Shown in pieces: positions 28,001 to 35,063 of a DNA stretch of 64,000 nucleotides. The notes below the pieces were generated by a model. It ran no database searches, had not been told where the DNA came from, and was given only the letters and a program-made list of their open reading frames with translations. A program made the position numbers and the translations under genes. The DNA comes from Flavobacterium sinopsychrotolerans (lineage in GTDB: Bacteria > Bacteroidota > Bacteroidia > Flavobacteriales > Flavobacteriaceae): contig NZ_FODN01000002.1 of assembly GCF_900110375.1 (NCBI RefSeq), forward strand, positions 1 to 64,000, read 5' to 3'. The stretch's first letter is position 1. The number at the start of each line of letters is the position of its first letter.

Positions 28001-28725
28001 ATCGCACCTGTAAAAGTACGTTTTGAAGTTTTTTCATATCCTGTTGTAATAACAACTTCATTCAATTTTTGTCCTACTTCATTTAAAACAATAGTAAGTG
28101 GAGTATTTCCAGTAGTTACTTCTAAGGTCTCCATACCAACGTAAGAAACAACTAATTTAGTTGCGTTTTGTGGCATATCGATAGCGAAATTACCATCAAA
28201 ATCGGTTAGAACGGCTATTTTGCTTCCTTTTACCATAACAGTAGCCCCAGATAAAGGATTGCCTTTTTCATCAATTACTTTACCTCTAACAATTGTGGCT
28301 GCTAATAAACTTTCAAAAAGGGGAGTTTGATCCTCTATTGCAGTAAATCCTTCAATTTGATTACTCTTTTTTTGTAATACAATTTGATTGCTTACTTCGG
28401 AAAAGGTAATGTTAAATGGTTTTAAAATTCGATTCAGTATACTTGATAATTTTTCATCAATGGCGTCTATACTTACTTTTTTATTTTGTTGAGTAATTCG
28501 TGAATTATATGAAAACTTAATATTCGATGACTTTTGAAGTTTGGACAAAGCATCGTCTAAACTGATGTTAGTAACTTCAATAGTAACTTTTGTGTCTAAT
28601 TTCTTCTGTCCTTTCACGCTATTGGCTAACGTGACACTTGAAAAAACAAATGCTAAGACTAATTGAAATAAAGTTATTTTCATAATTCGAAAGAGTAATC
28701 GTTGTTTGACAACAGGTTTTTTCAT
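25012..28725 (-). CDS. SusC/RagA-family TonB-linked outer-membrane transporter with STN signalling domain
   Basis: The protein is 1237 residues from the ATG at 28725. A frame extends upstream to 28788, but MKKPVVKQRLLFRIMKITLFQLVLAF is the normal signal sequence start. In order come an STN domain (TIEVTNISLDDALSKLQKSSNIKFSYN), a carboxypeptidase-like Ig domain (VRGKVIDEKGNPLSGATVMVKGS), a TonB plug (RMIEGKAAGVTVQN, VRGSSSIFGDTKPLWVIDGI) and a 22-strand-type barrel ending in TSQYTFAINVSF. The STN domain is the part that talks to FecR, which matches the fecR and ECF sigma genes just upstream. Confidence 0.93.
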   Translation of the reverse strand: MKKPVVKQRLLFRIMKITLFQLVLAFVFSSVTLANSVKGQKKLDTKVTIEVTNISLDDALSKLQKSSNIKFSYNSRITQQNKKVSIDAIDEKLSSILNRILKPFNITFSEVSNQIVLQKKSNQIEGFTAIEDQTPLFESLLAATIVRGKVIDEKGNPLSGATVMVKGSKIAVLTDFDGNFAIDMPQNATKLVVSYVGMETLEVTTGNTPLTIVLNEVGQKLNEVVITTGYEKTSKRTFTGAISKISEKDLKVEGVIDISRMIEGKAAGVTVQNVTGSFGAAPKITVRGSSSIFGDTKPLWVIDGIVQEDIVNLSFADLASGNSETLLSSSIAGLNANDVLSIEILKDASATSIYGSRSLNGVVVVTTKQGRRESPLSVTYSLEQTVRNVPTYNQYDILNSQETMSVLKEIEAKGFLDLPSTAQGRYGGVYNILANAINTYDQTSGTFGVKNDTPSRNTFLRKYELANTDWFKALFRPSITQNHSLSFSGGGKNNTFYASLGYYSDPGWTLADNVSQLTSNIKNTFFINDKLNLTLSTQASIRDQGAPGSYDSLKDGVSGSTTRDFDINPFNYVLNTNRALRPYDDNGNLEYYRNNWAPINILNELENNYMEIKVKDIRFQADLAYKINPNLTYNLTANARYANTTREHNILENSNIVGAYNAQETTIVRDQNIFLYQDPENLTAPKVAVLPNGGILRKFSNELTSYNIRNSFSYKKTFEDKHELEGLFGQELRSVDRSSDNFTAFGLQYDKGLTAFTDPRLLEKLINGGESYFGFNEERERTVGFFGKVGYTYDRRYTGSVTGRYDGSNRQGRSGSSRWLPTYTVSGKWNIMEEDFMKNANTITNLSLRGSYGLTATAGPATNSLAIYKSFITNRLNLGDRESGLNIEELQNGDLTWEKQFETNIGLDLGLFDNRVQFTTDVYSRKAFDLVDFVTTSGIGGQKIKQGNNADMETKGIEMSLTTKNLNNTKLKWSTTFNFSVYNQEIVKLQNNPSVLGLVDGTGGNTVGHPRNALYSYQFTGLNNQGLPTFVMADGEEDNIAGANFQDSENVTKYLKYEGSIEPNKSAGLSNTFTYENWSLNVFIVAAGGNKVRLNPIYSDQYDDLTVFTKEFTNRWINPGDEAFTNIPVIADKRLIANYAAESRDLTRAYNAYNFSDERVADGSFVRLKNVSISYEFPKDLKKKLGLNTFNLKAISTNPLLIYSDKKLNGQDPEFFRSGGVSLPITSQYTFAINVSF

Positions 28726-28817
28726 AATTTTGGGTTGTTTTGATAAATATTGTTTAAAGGGTATTTTAAGGAACATTACAAAATGCACTTTTCAGAGTGT
28801 ACTTTGATTTATTCAGG

Positions 28818-28854
28818 GCGTCGAAACTGTTACAGCATTTTCGGCGCTTTTTTT
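28818..28854 (+). terminator. Hairpin with T run on the plus strand, between fecR and susC
   Basis: GCGTCGAAA (28818-28826) pairs with TTTCGGCGC (28839-28847) with one G-T pair, followed by seven T (28848-28854). The T run is on the plus strand, opposite to the flanking genes. On the minus-strand message it is a plain hairpin 93 bases before the susC start. It could stop an antisense transcript or shape the susC leader. Confidence 0.4.
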
Positions 28855-28886
28855 AATTGTATTTTTTTTACATAGGCAATTTCACA

Positions 28887-30002
28887 TTAGTTGCAACCAT
28901 CAGAGGTAATGATGATTTGGTTTCCATTCATTTCGTAACTAGTATCATTTCCGATGCTTTTACAAATAATTTTTAGCTTTTCAGGTAAAGGTTGGTCATT
29001 TAATGATGTTGTAAGATGGCAATTTTTTAATTTTTCTACTGGGAAATCAATTTTAATTAAATAAGCTTGCTCGATAGTTTTGAATATTTGGCTAATTGGA
29101 ATATCCGTGAATTCAAAACTTAATTGTTCAATATTACCTTCGTTTTGTGTCAAATTTTTGTCCAGAGTAATATCTGTTATTTTATTAAAAATTAGTTTTT
29201 TACGTATAAATCGAAGGGCTTGATTTGGAAGTAAAACAATTTCTTTTTCTTTAGAATCTTTAATTAATTGACTTGATTTAACTTTTACCTTACCTGTACG
29301 AACAATAACTTCAACATTTGGTTGATCATTGTACGCTTTTATTCTAAAACTCGTACCTACGACCTTAGTAACTATTTCATTTGCATAGACAAAAAATGGT
29401 TTTTTTGGGTTTTTACTAATTTCAAAAAATCCTTCACCTGATAGGTATACTTTTCGTTCATTTCCAGTAAATATTTTCGGATAACTCAACTTGCTGTCAG
29501 GTTTTAATAAAACGGAACTACCGTCAGATAAAGTTATGATTTGCGCCTTATTTGAGTTGTTGGTTTGCTCCACAAGACCTTCTCCATTTTCATTAATGAG
29601 TTCGTTGTAGGTGATGATGTTACTTTCAGGAATATAAAGACTATTGTAGAACCAAGTTGATAAAAGAGCGAAAAGTAAAACAGCAGCAGCTGTATTTACT
29701 CTATACTTTTTCAAAAGTTTTACTATACGAATTGTAGGATCTTCTTGTTTTTCTTTTTTATCAATTTTTGCCCAAGTACTTTGTAATGCAGTTTTAATAA
29801 CGATAGGTGATAACGATGTATCATTTACTTTCATAGCTAATAACCATAACCTAGCTTCCTCAACTAGTTTTGCGCGTTTAGGATTTTCTAAGGTCCATTC
29901 TTCCCAACCTTGTTGGTCGTTCTTGAATCGAATCCATCTTTGGAATGATTCATTGGCTAAAAAATCTTCTATTTCTGTATAATTGTTTCGTTCTTGCATC
30001 AA
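28887..30002 (-). CDS. FecR-family anti-sigma/signal transducer
   Basis: The 371-residue inner-membrane protein relays occupancy of the outer-membrane receptor to the ECF sigma factor. The cytoplasmic N-terminus (1-85) has the FecR start FQRWIRFKNDQQGWEEWTLENPKRAKLVEEA. One membrane span lies at about 92-112. The FecR domain follows (IITLSDGSSVLLKPDSKLSYP to VEVIVRTGKVKV), with KPFFVYANEIVTKVVGTSFRI. A C-terminal DUF4974 domain starts at about 295 (LSFEFTDIPISQIFKTIEQAY). It lies between the sigma gene (84 bases) and susC. Confidence 0.92.
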   Translation of the reverse strand: MMQERNNYTEIEDFLANESFQRWIRFKNDQQGWEEWTLENPKRAKLVEEARLWLLAMKVNDTSLSPIVIKTALQSTWAKIDKKEKQEDPTIRIVKLLKKYRVNTAAAVLLFALLSTWFYNSLYIPESNIITYNELINENGEGLVEQTNNSNKAQIITLSDGSSVLLKPDSKLSYPKIFTGNERKVYLSGEGFFEISKNPKKPFFVYANEIVTKVVGTSFRIKAYNDQPNVEVIVRTGKVKVKSSQLIKDSKEKEIVLLPNQALRFIRKKLIFNKITDITLDKNLTQNEGNIEQLSFEFTDIPISQIFKTIEQAYLIKIDFPVEKLKNCHLTTSLNDQPLPEKLKIICKSIGNDTSYEMNGNQIIITSDGCN

Positions 30003-30086
30003 AAAAGGGTTACAGATACATAGAGGACGCTTTTGTTAATAGATACTCACTAAATTATGATTTTTTTTTGAGTTTGTTTAAAAAAA

Positions 30087-30695
30087 CTAAAAAAGACTTG
30101 ATGATAGTAGGAAAAGAAGCGAAAGGTCTCCCTTCCATTCTTTACGAAGATTCACTACAGCACGATGTAACAAATTGTTTGCGGATTGATAATTCACTTG
30201 GAGCATATCGGCAATTTGTTCGACACTAAGGCCTTGATGGTAGCGAAGGTACAAGGCTTCTTTTTGCCGAGTAGGTAAATTATTTAATAATTCATTGAGA
30301 TGTGAAACTTTCTCTTCAGTTGCTTCATCAGAAATTAGTTGATGCTCAACGGAGAAATCAAAGAGAAATTCAATCGAGTCCATTGAAGTAGTTTTGCGAA
30401 AAATATGGTCGCGCTCTTGCAGACGTGCGATTCTCTTACGAACACTTGACAGAAGATAAGCTTTTACCACAACCGAATCATTTAGTGACTGTCTGTAAAC
30501 CCAAACATCCGTAAAAACATCTTGCACACAATCTTGTACTTTTTCAGGAAAAGGTGAAAACGAATTTCCATACCGCACCAAATGCCCGTAATACTTTTCA
30601 AAAAGGAACGAAAAAGCCTTTTCGTCACCCTCTTTTAGATTCCTCCAAAGGACAGTTTCATCAAGGGTATCGATATATAATGTTTGACTTTTCAT
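30087..30695 (-). CDS. ECF-type RNA polymerase sigma factor (FecI-like)
   Basis: At 202 residues it has region 2 (KAFSFLFEKYYGHLVRYGNSF, QDCVQDVFTDVWVYRQSL) and region 4 (NNLPTRQKEALYLRYHQGLSVEQIADMLQVNYQSANNLLHRAVVNLRK) of ECF sigma factors. It heads a cascade: substrate binding at the SusC STN domain would signal through FecR and release this factor to transcribe the operon. The C-terminus carries an extra hydrophobic tail (LSLLFLLSSSLF) as seen in other Bacteroidetes FecI-type factors. Confidence 0.92.
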   Translation of the reverse strand: MKSQTLYIDTLDETVLWRNLKEGDEKAFSFLFEKYYGHLVRYGNSFSPFPEKVQDCVQDVFTDVWVYRQSLNDSVVVKAYLLSSVRKRIARLQERDHIFRKTTSMDSIEFLFDFSVEHQLISDEATEEKVSHLNELLNNLPTRQKEALYLRYHQGLSVEQIADMLQVNYQSANNLLHRAVVNLRKEWKGDLSLLFLLSSSLF

Positions 30696-31336
30696 AATTT
30701 AGTTAGGATAGATTAATTCTTTTCCGTGCAAATATGTTGAAACACAATTTTATTGAGGTTTTTATTGAAATATTTTTGAAGGTCTAACATTAATGTTATT
30801 AATGCCTTTTTTTACTACTTAGATCAACTTTTTAAATACACAAAAACTTCCCTTTCTTTTACCTTATTAAAGTACTTATTAATAACAATCTTACTAAACT
30901 TCTAAACGGAATTTATTTCTGTCCTAATTAAGCTTTTTGAATGCTTAACTTTATAGTATAGAATTATTTAAACTCATATATTTCCAGAAGTAAAGAGAAA
31001 TATTATAGGATTTTATTGCTGTTTTTAATCTAATTTGAAGTAAATTTAAAATTGAATTCACGCCTTAATAATTTAATGTTTTATTAACAAACATAAGCAA
31101 TTATATGTTAAAATTTATTTTTACTCTTAAAATTAAGAAGAAATACAACTATTTATGAATAACAGTATTTTTTTTTCGGTAAAATAAATTTTTAGAAGTT
31201 TAATTATTGATTTAATAATGAAGTTTTTTAAGGGCTTCATTTTAAATACATAATAGAGAAAAGTATAGGTACAGATTGATTTTCCCGACTATCAAGAATG
31301 ATTGGTGGGATTGAATACTTAAACGTAAAAGAGTTT
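30696..31336. other. Long AT-rich intergenic region, no gene recognised
   Basis: The 641 bases lie between the ECF sigma gene and rlmF. Stops are dense in all frames. One near-match to the promoter octamer (CATATTTG on the minus strand, 30729-30736) lies before the sigma gene. A weak hairpin ATGAAG...CTTCAT sits at 31218-31240. Nothing else could be supported. Confidence 0.5.
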
Positions 31337-32296
31337 TTATTCGAACTTCCAGGCTTTTTTTTGTGCTTCACTTAAAAAAGTCCAAGCTACAATTCGGCTT
31401 GTTTTTTGGCCTTGAGCCATATCAATCGTTTTAATTTCGACCGCACTTACCTTATTTAATGTTTTGTAAAGACTGGAAAGATTTTCTTTTTTAGAAACCA
31501 AAGTTGTGAACCATAAACACTGCATCGGATATTTTGCACTTTCATAAATCATTTGCGTAACGAAACCTAATTCGCCGCCTTCACACCACAATTCAGCGTT
31601 ATGACCGCCAAAATTTAAAACAGGTTTAGTTACTTTGCTCGTGGCGCTTCGGGATTCTAAATTATTGATTTTTCGAACCGTACTTTTTGTAGCTTCATCT
31701 TGTGAGGCATGAAAAGGAGGATTGCAAATGGTAAACGTAAATTTATCTTCGGGAGTGATTATGTTTTTAAAAATAAAACGCGATTCCGTTTGCTGTTGCA
31801 AACTGATGGCATCAATCAATTTTGGGTTTTCCTCAATGATGGCGCTACAGTTTTCAATTGCTTTTAAATCGATATCGGTTCCTACAAAACTCCATCCGTA
31901 TGCTGAATTACCAATTATTGGATAAATGCAATTCGCACCTACACCAATATCTAAACCTTGAACAGTTTCGCCTTCAGGAATGATTCCGTTATTACCTGAG
32001 GCTAATAAATCTGCTATATAATGAATGTAATCTGCTCTTCCGGGAATCGGTGGGCAAAGATAATTTTTAGGAATATCCCAGTTTTGTATGTCATAATGAG
32101 ATAATAACAACGCTTTGTTAAGCGCTTTTACCGCATCGGGATTGCTAAAATCAATAGTCTCGATATTATGTTCATTGATAGAAACAAAATGCTGTAATTC
32201 AGGAGATTTATCGCTTAATTGCTCAAAATTATATCCAAATCTATCCAGATTTCGTGGATGTAAATTAGTCTTTTCAGTAATCGTTTTCGCTTTCAT
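31337..32296 (-). CDS. rlmF: 23S rRNA (adenine(1618)-N(6))-methyltransferase
   Basis: The 319-residue enzyme uses S-adenosylmethionine to methylate A1618 of 23S rRNA. LHPRNLDRFGYNFEQL opens the family; GLDIGVGANCIYPIIG is the cofactor-binding motif and FTICNPPFHAS the NPPF catalytic motif of N6-adenine methyltransferases. LNFGGHNAELWCEGGELGFV follows as in RlmF. The frame runs 22 codons further upstream to 32362, but a TATATTTG promoter element at 32313-32320 lies in that stretch, so the ATG at 32296 is preferred. Confidence 0.92.
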   Translation of the reverse strand: MKAKTITEKTNLHPRNLDRFGYNFEQLSDKSPELQHFVSINEHNIETIDFSNPDAVKALNKALLLSHYDIQNWDIPKNYLCPPIPGRADYIHYIADLLASGNNGIIPEGETVQGLDIGVGANCIYPIIGNSAYGWSFVGTDIDLKAIENCSAIIEENPKLIDAISLQQQTESRFIFKNIITPEDKFTFTICNPPFHASQDEATKSTVRKINNLESRSATSKVTKPVLNFGGHNAELWCEGGELGFVTQMIYESAKYPMQCLWFTTLVSKKENLSSLYKTLNKVSAVEIKTIDMAQGQKTSRIVAWTFLSEAQKKAWKFE

Positions 32297-32312
32297 TTTC
32301 TTTATTTCGATG

Positions 32313-32320
32313 CAAATATA
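32313..32320 (-). promoter_or_regulatory. Putative -7 element TATATTTG for rlmF
   Basis: Perfect TAnnTTTG on the minus strand, 17 bases before the ATG at 32296. The same octamer precedes pepT and oxyR. Confidence 0.5.
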
Positions 32321-32453
32321 GTCATAACTATTTTGTAAAAGCGTTAAGACGACTTTAACCATTAAACAGATGGAAAATAAATCATAAAATCATAACGTTA
32401 CTTATTTTTCGAGAACTTAAAACGGTTACATTTATAAAAAATATACAAATAGC

Positions 32454-33320
32454 ATGACTTTTATGCCCGCTTCATTTCATTTCAAAAAGAGATACATAGT
32501 TTACAGTTTGATGTTTTTGTATATCGTAATGTGTCAGTCTTGTATGACGATGCGATTTTCGAATAAAGAAACAACAAAATTTTTTGCTGTCTCTAAAACA
32601 GAATTTCAGGATAATACAATTGCTTTTGAAGGATATAAAATACATTATGTAGCAACGGGAAATGCGGAAAACCCGACTTTGTTTTTTGTGCATGGTTCAC
32701 CTGGCAGTTGGAATGCTTTCAAGGAATACCTTCAGGATTCTTTATTGCTTAAAAAATACCGAATGATTGCTATTGACCGACCGGGTTTTGGATACAGTGA
32801 TTTTGGCGATGCTCAAAATTTAAAAGTACAATCGCAAAGAATATCGGAGTTTATCAAAAAAATCGATAATAAAAAGCCGCTAATTTTAGTAGGACATTCC
32901 GTTGGCGGGCCAGTTGTAGCGCAATTAGCCGTTGATAATCCATCATGGCTCAAACGATTGGTGATACTCGCAGGATCATTAGACCCGAAAGCTGAAAATC
33001 CGGAAAAATGGAGAACGGTTATCAAGGCATCGCCTTTACGATATTTAATTCCCGGAGCATTACGTCCTTCTAATGATGAGTTATGGTGGCTCAAACAAGA
33101 TTTGGTGGACTTAGAGCCAGAACTGAAAAAGATTACTTGTGATGTTACCATTATTCATGGAACAAAAGATGCTTTGGTACCGTACAGTAATGTTGCCTTT
33201 ATGCAAAAAATGTTTGTCAATGCTAAGTCACTGGATACAATAACGATCAAAAAAGCGAATCATTTTATTCCCTGGAGTCATTATGAGATTGTGAGAAACG
33301 CTTTGTTGAATATTCAATAA
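32454..33320 (+). CDS. Alpha/beta hydrolase, probable lipoprotein
   Basis: The 288-residue protein has a hydrophobic N-terminus with a lipobox-like VMCQSC (Cys about 30), suggesting membrane attachment. The hydrolase core shows LFFVHGSPGSWNAF (oxyanion loop), IAIDRPGFGYS, LVGHSVGGPVVAQL (nucleophilic Ser about 147), IIHGTKDALVPYSN (Asp) and KKANHFIPWSH (His). All members of the catalytic triad are present. Substrate unknown. It converges on the thiamine pyrophosphokinase gene with a four-base gap. Confidence 0.8.
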   Translation: MTFMPASFHFKKRYIVYSLMFLYIVMCQSCMTMRFSNKETTKFFAVSKTEFQDNTIAFEGYKIHYVATGNAENPTLFFVHGSPGSWNAFKEYLQDSLLLKKYRMIAIDRPGFGYSDFGDAQNLKVQSQRISEFIKKIDNKKPLILVGHSVGGPVVAQLAVDNPSWLKRLVILAGSLDPKAENPEKWRTVIKASPLRYLIPGALRPSNDELWWLKQDLVDLEPELKKITCDVTIIHGTKDALVPYSNVAFMQKMFVNAKSLDTITIKKANHFIPWSHYEIVRNALLNIQ

Positions 33321-33324
33321 ATAC

Positions 33325-33987
33325 CTAATCCAAACATTCCATCATCAATAAATCGCCTTCATCATGTTCTATTGTTACGATTCCGTCTTTGATGACGTGA
33401 TTGCTGCTTCCGGTTCTGTAACCAATAGTGAGACTATCATCTTTCAATGGATAAAATAAATTATCCGAATGAATTCCTGTCACGTGACCGATGGGGATTA
33501 ATGAAATAGGAGTGTCCGCTGTGTACCATTTTTCGAATTTCTTAGGCAAAAGAAATACCCTAGAGTGATCATCCAAAATAACAATTTTTAATAGATTTCT
33601 GTATCGTGTAATGTTGGTCAGATTGGTAATCGTATGATCGGCTCTGCGTCCGGTTGCCCAAACGACGTTTACGGCAGGAATTTTTCTTTCGATTAAATAG
33701 TCAAAAGCTTTTTCTAAATCGGTTTTATTCTGGTCCGGCGTATGAATAATTTCGATTGGGTATTGAGATGTTTTATAAATTTCAGGATCAAATCCTCTGT
33801 CAAAATCTCCTAAAAGCACATCTACTTTGATGTCTAATTCCATGACGCGAACCATAGCCGAATCTAATACAACTACAAGCGGCGACCATTCCAATAATTG
33901 ACCCAATAGTTCCGGATTACAGGAAGCGCCATTGGCAATGATTAAAGCGGGTTCTTGGTCGTCGCGAACGATATGATGTGAAGACAT
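33325..33987 (-). CDS. Thiamine pyrophosphokinase
   Basis: The 220-residue protein transfers pyrophosphate from ATP to thiamine, giving the active cofactor. IANGASCN, VVLDSAM, VDVLLGDFDRG (D61 and D63 for metal), IHTPDQNKTDLEKAFDYL and WATGRRADHTITNL are the TPK catalytic-domain motifs in the correct order. The C-terminal part with SLIPIGHVTGIHSDNLFYPL and GSSNHVIKDGIVTI is the thiamine-binding domain. No other thiamine genes or riboswitch were seen beside it. Confidence 0.88.
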   Translation of the reverse strand: MSSHHIVRDDQEPALIIANGASCNPELLGQLLEWSPLVVVLDSAMVRVMELDIKVDVLLGDFDRGFDPEIYKTSQYPIEIIHTPDQNKTDLEKAFDYLIERKIPAVNVVWATGRRADHTITNLTNITRYRNLLKIVILDDHSRVFLLPKKFEKWYTADTPISLIPIGHVTGIHSDNLFYPLKDDSLTIGYRTGSSNHVIKDGIVTIEHDEGDLLMMECLD

Positions 33988-34053
33988 GGTTGATTATAAG
34001 TTATGAATTATGATGTAAAAGTAAATAAAAGTTCTCGTTTTATACCTTGTGTA

Positions 34054-34198
34054 GTAGCCCAGATGGCAATGAAAACCAAAACAGGTTGTAAACTTTAGTT
34101 TTCCGGCAGTAGAAGAGCGACCAAAGGAAGCTCCTTGTACGGACTGGAAAACTGTTTAGAACCTGTTTTAGTTGTAGTGAACAGCTGGATTAGCTCCT
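34054..34198 (-). repeat. Dispersed palindromic repeat, copy 1 (large-hairpin core)
   Basis: On the minus strand it begins AGGAGCTAATCCAGCT and ends ATCTGGGCTAC, nearly the same ends as the copy at 40397-40478, but with a different core. The core is a long inverted repeat: AAAACAGGTT (34078-34087) with AACCTGTTTT (34160-34169), and AGTTTTCC (34097-34104) with GGAAAACT (34146-34153), plus an intervening AAAC/GTTT pair. It starts right after the stop codon of the DUF4249 gene, so it lies in its 3' untranslated region and may act as its transcript end. Confidence 0.65.
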
Positions 34199-34200
34199 AA

Positions 34201-35022
34201 TTATTCAATCGTGTAATTTCTAACATCGACTTCGCTGAGGGAGAAATAGCCCAAAGGATAGTTTGCCGCATCCGTGGTATTGACAATGTTTCCTCTTACG
34301 GTTGCGGGAGGAGATTGAAACGGTCCGCCACCATTATTTCCTGCGATACTCACCAAAACACTCATGTAATTGTAGTATGCTTTTGAAATTCCGAAGTGCG
34401 TGACTTCAATTTTATTGTCTTTTTTTAAATCATCATTTTGTGAGATACTAAAGAATTCGTTTCCGTTAAAAAACTCATCTTGGTCTACATAAAAGTTTGA
34501 TTTTATTTGGTTCGAGTATACATATTTGTAAAGGTAATAATTGCTTTCACCTGCCGGATCTTGGTAGAATGTCTTAATTTCAATGTCGGTTCCAGTAAAA
34601 CCACCTTGATTGTTTTGAATAATTTTTGTTATTGGCGTAACGGGTTTCAATGTTTCAGTAGCAGTGTAGGTATTGCCATTGTTGATAACTGTCAGCGTAT
34701 AGGTTTCGTTGATTACAGGAATAAAAGTAGTACAAGTATACTCGCCGGTATTCGCAATTTCCGAAAAATTGAAAAATACATTAGCGCTATTTTTTATGGA
34801 AACTGTTGCGCCGGAAACTTTTGGAATTTCTGTGCTGTAAAAACTGGTTGTAGTGGTTAGTTTTATTCTCTGTTGATTTCCGGTTGTTCCTTTTTTCCAA
34901 TTGATTGCTGCTTCAATAACCAGTTTTGGTGGTGCATTGTCTAAATCTACTTCGACAACATCTTCACAGCTTGCCGAAAAAAAAGCGATTAAAAGTACCA
35001 GATATAGTGTTATTTTTTTCAT
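34201..35022 (-). CDS. DUF4249 family lipoprotein paired with a TonB-dependent receptor
   Basis: The 273-residue protein has a lipoprotein signal (LYLVLLIAFFSASC, Cys at 19). It then has the DUF4249 opening VVEVDLDNAPPKLVIEAAINW and beta-sandwich repeats (ISKTV-like pattern GATVSIKNS, GEYTCT, YTLTV). DUF4249 proteins occur next to receptors with a carboxypeptidase-like domain and probably act as surface partners, much like SusD for SusC. It follows the receptor gene after 41 bases. Substrate unknown. Confidence 0.85.
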   Translation of the reverse strand: MKKITLYLVLLIAFFSASCEDVVEVDLDNAPPKLVIEAAINWKKGTTGNQQRIKLTTTTSFYSTEIPKVSGATVSIKNSANVFFNFSEIANTGEYTCTTFIPVINETYTLTVINNGNTYTATETLKPVTPITKIIQNNQGGFTGTDIEIKTFYQDPAGESNYYLYKYVYSNQIKSNFYVDQDEFFNGNEFFSISQNDDLKKDNKIEVTHFGISKAYYNYMSVLVSIAGNNGGGPFQSPPATVRGNIVNTTDAANYPLGYFSLSEVDVRNYTIE

Positions 35023-35063
35023 GATTTCATGTTTTTATTTTGAGCTCTTATTGAATGCTACCA

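Noticed and set aside
28818..28854. Terminator of fecR
   Set aside because: The T run is on the plus strand; on the fecR message the U run comes before, not after, the stem.
33988..34200. tRNA or riboswitch next to the thiamine pyrophosphokinase gene
   Set aside because: The strong pairing there belongs to the dispersed repeat; there is no cloverleaf and no thiamine-box motif.
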